Below, piece after piece: positions 59,442 to 64,000 of a stretch of 64,000 nucleotides of DNA. A model generated the notes under the pieces. The model had not been told where the DNA came from. It ran no database searches and saw nothing but the letters and a program-made list of their open reading frames with translations. Within the stretch, counting starts at the first letter, position 1. Every line of letters starts with the position of its first letter. The stretch is from Phascolomyces articulosus (Eukaryota > Mucoromycota > Mucoromycetes > Mucorales > Lichtheimiaceae): NCBI GenBank assembly GCA_025677815.1, contig JAIXMP010000011.1:1240001-1304000 (forward strand), read 5' to 3'. The position numbers and the translations under genes were made by a program.

Positions 59442-62400
59442 CTGTCATTATCAACAAGAACCACATATTATTATATATATATACATCCTTATTTTATTCT
59501 CCTATTTTTCCTCCTTCTGCTTTGCATCGTATAAATTATCCCATATCATTGTATTATAATTATAGTCATCCAAAAAAACATGTACCAAAGAATCTTAGAT
59601 GCATTATTATTGATAAGCTACTATCGCAAAATAGAGCATTTTCTTTCTTTGTATAGTTTCTGTTCCTGACCTTCCCCTTTATATCTTATAAAATACATTT
59701 TTATCAATTGCTGGTTGCAATTTTTATACTGGTGATGAGTGAAAAAAAAATATCTATCTCTATAGATATCGTCGCAATCATTTAATACCGTCTACTGTCT
59801 AATTACGTACCTTTTAAAATCAATGTTGTATTGGAATGAATTATAGTCGTTATATATCCGTGCCTGTATAGGTCTTATCTTGAACTATTTGGAATGAAGT
59901 CATAAAATTGTGAATCATTAAATTATTTACCATGTGTTATTCATTATCCATACTGCATATAGTTCATTGTTGAAACTGGTTGATAATTACGAGGATTATT
60001 GGATAATAACACAATTGTTTATTCAGTTGTAAGTCAATATGATCAGACTCAAGCATTTTTAGATGGCTGTGTCGATTGTTTATGTAGTATATTATTATTT
60101 ACAGAGCATATTACAGAAGATAGATTATTCTTGTATTTTCAATCACACTACTTTATGGAAACGTCGCGCGTGTTCAATGAGAGTATATATTCCAGCAATA
60201 AACTATTAGTTATTTTAGCTTTTGCAAGGACAAAGAGTTAATTATTCTGTGTGGTGTTAAATTACTAATATAATTTCTTTTCCGTAGTAGTATATTAAAG
60301 GCAGAAGAAAGAAATAAACATAAAGGATCTTGTTCGCGGAAGAAGGCAAATAACATGACATTACTACACTTGCTGATTATGAAATAAGCAAATTTTTTTC
60401 TTTTGAAATACTCCTGTAAATTCAGATCCTGAATCGGTACTACCAAGAAATTGGTGTAGATCTTTGTTTGTGACCAGGTGAAATAAAAATAAACTTGGTT
60501 ATGTCATGAACCAGGTACACTGAATCAAGCACCGCTTCCAGCTTTATTTTCGTGACAACGACATTATTGCCAACTTCGTTTTTGACATTGAATTTTTTTT
60601 TATCATACACGTTCGCATAATGGAAATTGATACCAGCATCATCTATTGAACAGCAACTGGTATTTAGACAATATACACCTCCAAACTTAACGACCACATA
60701 AAGAGCATATATAGCAAAAAGTCATTCATTTATTCACTGTTACACGCACATTACTATTAAACTTATTCTTTAACCTCAATAGCCCGCTTCTTATGATATT
60801 TGCGCACATACCACGACGTGTCCTTGTTGTCATTGTTAACTTTGAATAACACGGTTTGACTTGCGGAAAATAGTCTAATTTGCATTGGATTTCCCAGGTG
60901 AATGTACTTACGGCATGTTTTTTCTATTATAAAACTAAGAATAGATGAGCATTTGGTATGTACAGTAAAATATTACGAACTTCTGCATCCAGAGTGAGAT
61001 GGTGGGTGCAAAAAAGAAAGAGTGAGAATACAGCAATTTTCTTTTTTCCAATGACGTTGGTTTTGAGGAAATACGGCATTACTTTTTGGAAACCTGTATG
61101 TATACTGTGCGCTCTCCTTCCTATTTTTCCAACAGTGGTATTTGCCAATATAAGCAGAGTAAAAACGTTTATTGATTGGGTATCTAGAAGATGACACGGT
61201 GATAAGTAGCAAAAAACACTTGTTCTGACACAAATACTTCTAAGTCACTTTTTTTTTCAAAAAATAATAACAACAGTATCAAAGTTACTTACCATCTAAG
61301 GCTGCATTACATGTTCCATTTTCATGCTCACATCGCCAATTAAACCAACACGATGGTATATATTCTTTCCACTACCATTTTTTGTTCTTCTCTGGGCAAA
61401 CCACACGACAATTTTTTTTGGGTAGCACGAAATAACTATGAAAAGGAAAGTCTCCCAGCTGGATAATGGATGGGAAACGATAATAACATTTACCTCCATA
61501 TGCTATTGCTGTCATCACTATATCGTTCACCATAGAAGGCAAAAAATGATTGATATAGCAGCTCACAACAAGTTTTTTTTTCCTGATCAAAGGAATTATT
61601 GGTAAGATTTGCTGTACCACTCATCATTTGTAACCTAGTCGGCAATAAAAAAAGCAACGTACTAGTACAGTTTTGAAATGTCCATATCTACAAACTTCTG
61701 TTGGTTTTTTGCTTAAAGAAATATAATTGATATGTAATATAATAATCATCTTATTGATCAATGAATAGCAGAGGTTACCTACGTCATTATAAATATCATT
61801 ATAATCATCATAGCTTGTTCTCACCATAATACGAAATAATATAGCAATTCAATCAAAATATATCGTAAACAATTACTTTTTATTATAAAAGATCAGAAAA
61901 TACTAAACGTCGTGTTCTATTGCTGCTAAGTACCACATACTTCATCTGTAGCACTACATACTGGTTACATCTCGGTGATTTATACCTCACAATGGATCGT
62001 TTACTCACAATACACGATTTCTTTATCACCAGACCATAGTAATGTCGTACATTTTATTGATTATAGAAAATACATAGTATAATGAAATGACAGGTTGTGC
62101 AAATGCATGTAATCATTGCTTATTCTTCTACCAATGTAAAATAATGAATTCATGAAATCTGGGGTCCTGGGGTAGTAATCTACGATCGATTGTTACACAG
62201 TATGTCAGGTACAATTTACACATGATTTCTTTGACCATTTCTTGTTATTTTAAAAGCCATCATCACTTTCCAATTTAACTGTAACAGTTAATTGTTGGGA
62301 ACGATAGTGCTGAATCGTAAGTATATATGTTTAACCTTTTACCCTTTTTTTTTAACTATTGCTTGTTATAATATATTGTGGTATCACAATGCATACACTA

Positions 62401-63047
62401 GTAATAAACCATTTTAATACCTATAATAATAAGGTAATATATACCAACACCCTTCACCCCATCCTTTTCATCTTACGATTTTGCATATTATTTGCGTTTT
62501 TCTCATATATTCACTATACATCATATAATGCTTCACAATAATGTACACAGAAACTCAATCCGTGTGAATTTTTGAATACGAGAATATAGTAAAATAAACC
62601 ATAATTGAACAAGGTAGTACGTATGTGCTACTATAATTAATTATGATGTACATGGTATTATTTCATATCCAAACATTTCATCAATATTGACAAGATGAAA
62701 AATATTATATAGTTTAATCAATGGGAATATTGAAATAAAAAATTCTATGGAATGTACAGAAGATTTTATCGTTATCCAGTATTATGTAAGGATTAAGAAT
62801 GACCGAATCAAGATAAAAAAAATATATACCCATATATGTAACATAGCATACAGCGAAAAAGTAACATCTATTTAATAATATGTATGTAATTCGTTCGAAA
62901 ACAGTATCTCAGTAATAGATCATCAAATAATAGCAAATATTATTATAAAGTATATTGTGTTAAATAGTATTTCTTTATTGCTAGAGTGTAAAAAAGATTA
63001 TTCATGGTATAGATAAAGTATAGTATTTAATAAATGTTAAAATTTCC
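59442..63047. other. 3.6-kb intergenic region with degenerate coding-like pieces
   Basis: No intact gene. On the minus strand between 61620 and 60440 several frames read well in short pieces, such as CYYRFPSIIQLGDFPFHSYF (about 61475-61415) and IHLGNPMQIRLFSASQTVLF (about 60903-60844), each interrupted by stops. The family is not recognised. The remainder is AT-rich. The last part is the 3' side of the GH25 gene. Confidence 0.4.
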
Positions 63048-64000
63048 TTAACCGTAATAGTTCTTGTCCCATCCGGCAGAACAGAAGGTAACGTCACCGG
63101 CATATTGCTATTATATTTATAAGAATATAAGTTAGAATGTCTTGATCAATAGAAAAAAACCTTGCAGAAGTTGTTTAAAAAAAGACGTATGTTTTACCTT
63201 GATGGTAGGTTTGGACCATCCGCCAAATGTAGCAAAGTTATCAAAGGATAAAGCTTCATCCCAATGAGCGTACCAAACTGGGACACTGGAATCCAATTCC
63301 CAATCAGCAGAGCCAACAATTTGAGACCATTGGGATTGACTGGAGTAAACACCCCATTTCCAACCAGAAGCATTCAATACACTCTTGTATTCTTGTAAAG
63401 CTATAAAAGTATCGTTATTGTTATGTTAGAATAGGGTTTAACTAATAAATTCTATCACCAGGGAAATTTTTCAATAGCAATATAATAAGAAAGACTCTAT
63501 ACTTACTAGCTTGAGCTTCGGAAGCAGAGGGCCAGTTATTGGCAGAAGGATCAATTTCAACATCCAACCAAAGAGTGCCGAATGTCATCTTGTTAGAACC
63601 GACATAGTCAATAATTTCTTGGACTTGAGTACCGGGAGATTTACATGTGGAACGACCAGAACAAGGGAACATGTAAATATCAACGGCATCAAAACCGCCA
63701 TCAAGGGCATTTTGATAGTTTTGATAACAATTGGAATCCAATGCACCACCCTAAACAATTAAACAAGTGTACAATTTTGAGTGAATAAAGAGAATCATGG
63801 ATCAATTGTTGCTATGATAGCGAGACCATCAGAATGGCGACGATATTATTATATATGGATACACAAATTTAACTTACAGGGTTTTGTCCATATGCTTCAA
63901 TGTAACAACGAACAACAGCTTGAGTATAACCTTCACCATTGGCACATTGGAAAGCAGATACACTTGTGAGGGCCGAGACATCAACACCTACGGTTTGAGC
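63048..64000 (-). CDS. GH25 lysozyme-like secreted protein, 5' end outside window
   Basis: Four exons are seen (64000-63878, 63750-63507, 63400-63198, 63107-63048), 209 residues, and the signal peptide is cut off by the window edge. The mature start GVDVSALTS, CSGRSTCKSPGTQ, LWLDVEIDPSANNWPS (Asp-x-Glu of the active site), GWKWGVYSS, FGGWSKPTIK and the final QYAGDVTFC all match the paralogue at 48616-49822 in order. The exon containing WYAHWDEALSF is continuous here, whereas the paralogue has an intron at that point. Predicted role: secreted muramidase acting on bacterial cell walls. Confidence 0.9.

Noticed and set aside
1..64000. tRNA genes, rRNA genes or CRISPR arrays
   Set aside because: I looked for B-box-like GGTTCGA words and for regularly spaced repeats and found none; CRISPR is not expected in a fungus. 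A tRNAscan run would settle the tRNA question.

Overview
The window looks like nuclear DNA of an early-diverging fungus, most likely a member of the Mucorales (Mucoromycota). It is AT-rich with short GT..AG introns (about 50-165 nt). The gene content fits: TPR/F-box/leucine-rich proteins in several copies, GH25 lysozyme-like secreted proteins, HET-type proteins, an inositol phosphorylceramide synthase, and relics of piggyBac and LINE elements. The order-level placement is an inference from gene families; no marker gene was compared by alignment.

Layout. 0-0.4 kb: end of a RING-finger gene. 2.2-3.6 kb: HET-domain pseudogene. 5.0-9.4 kb: a decayed TPR/F-box gene, a small TPR-like gene with an X-box (RFX-type) promoter palindrome, and an intact TPR/F-box/LRR gene. 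10.6-21.4 kb: a compact housekeeping block with a DHHC palmitoyltransferase (PFA4-like), a FAM72 homologue, a HAL4/SAT4-like kinase, replication protein A subunit 3, TSR2, a PARP-type zinc-finger protein and a BIR1/survivin-like protein. RPA3/TSR2 and zf-PARP/BIR1 are divergent pairs on short shared promoters, and TSR2 and zf-PARP converge with 15 bp between stop codons. 21.4-28.9 kb: a gene-poor AT-rich desert with faint coding relics. 28.9-30.7 kb: a second HET-type gene, full length except for one frameshift. 30.7-34.8 kb: no gene seen. 34.8-35.6 kb: synaptobrevin (SNC-type v-SNARE). 38.4-39.7 kb: AUR1. 40.8-42.8 kb: a large diverged inverted repeat. 43.0-48.2 kb: two tandem TPR/F-box/LRR paralogues. 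48.6-49.8 kb: a GH25 gene. 52.4-57.3 kb: a transposon-rich tract holding a degenerate gene of unknown family and a rearranged piggyBac relic that carries an inserted 5'-truncated LINE. 58.8-59.4 kb: a small single-pass membrane protein. 59.4-63.0 kb: no clear gene. 63.0-64.0 kb: a second GH25 gene running off the right edge.

How the parts relate. The 12.7-21.4 kb block is rich in genome-maintenance and chromosome-segregation functions. Its RPA3/TSR2 promoter carries a cluster of ACGCGA/TCGCGA boxes, as expected for MBF-type G1/S control. The rest of the window is a lineage-specific, duplicating fraction: F-box/LRR and HET genes appear both as intact or nearly intact copies and as corpses, together with transposon debris. 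The observations most worth following up are the inverted-repeat locus at 40.8-42.8 kb, the apparent inversion inside the piggyBac relic with a LINE nested in the same relic, the v-SNARE whose start codon is split by an intron, and X-box palindromes upstream of two TPR-type genes.
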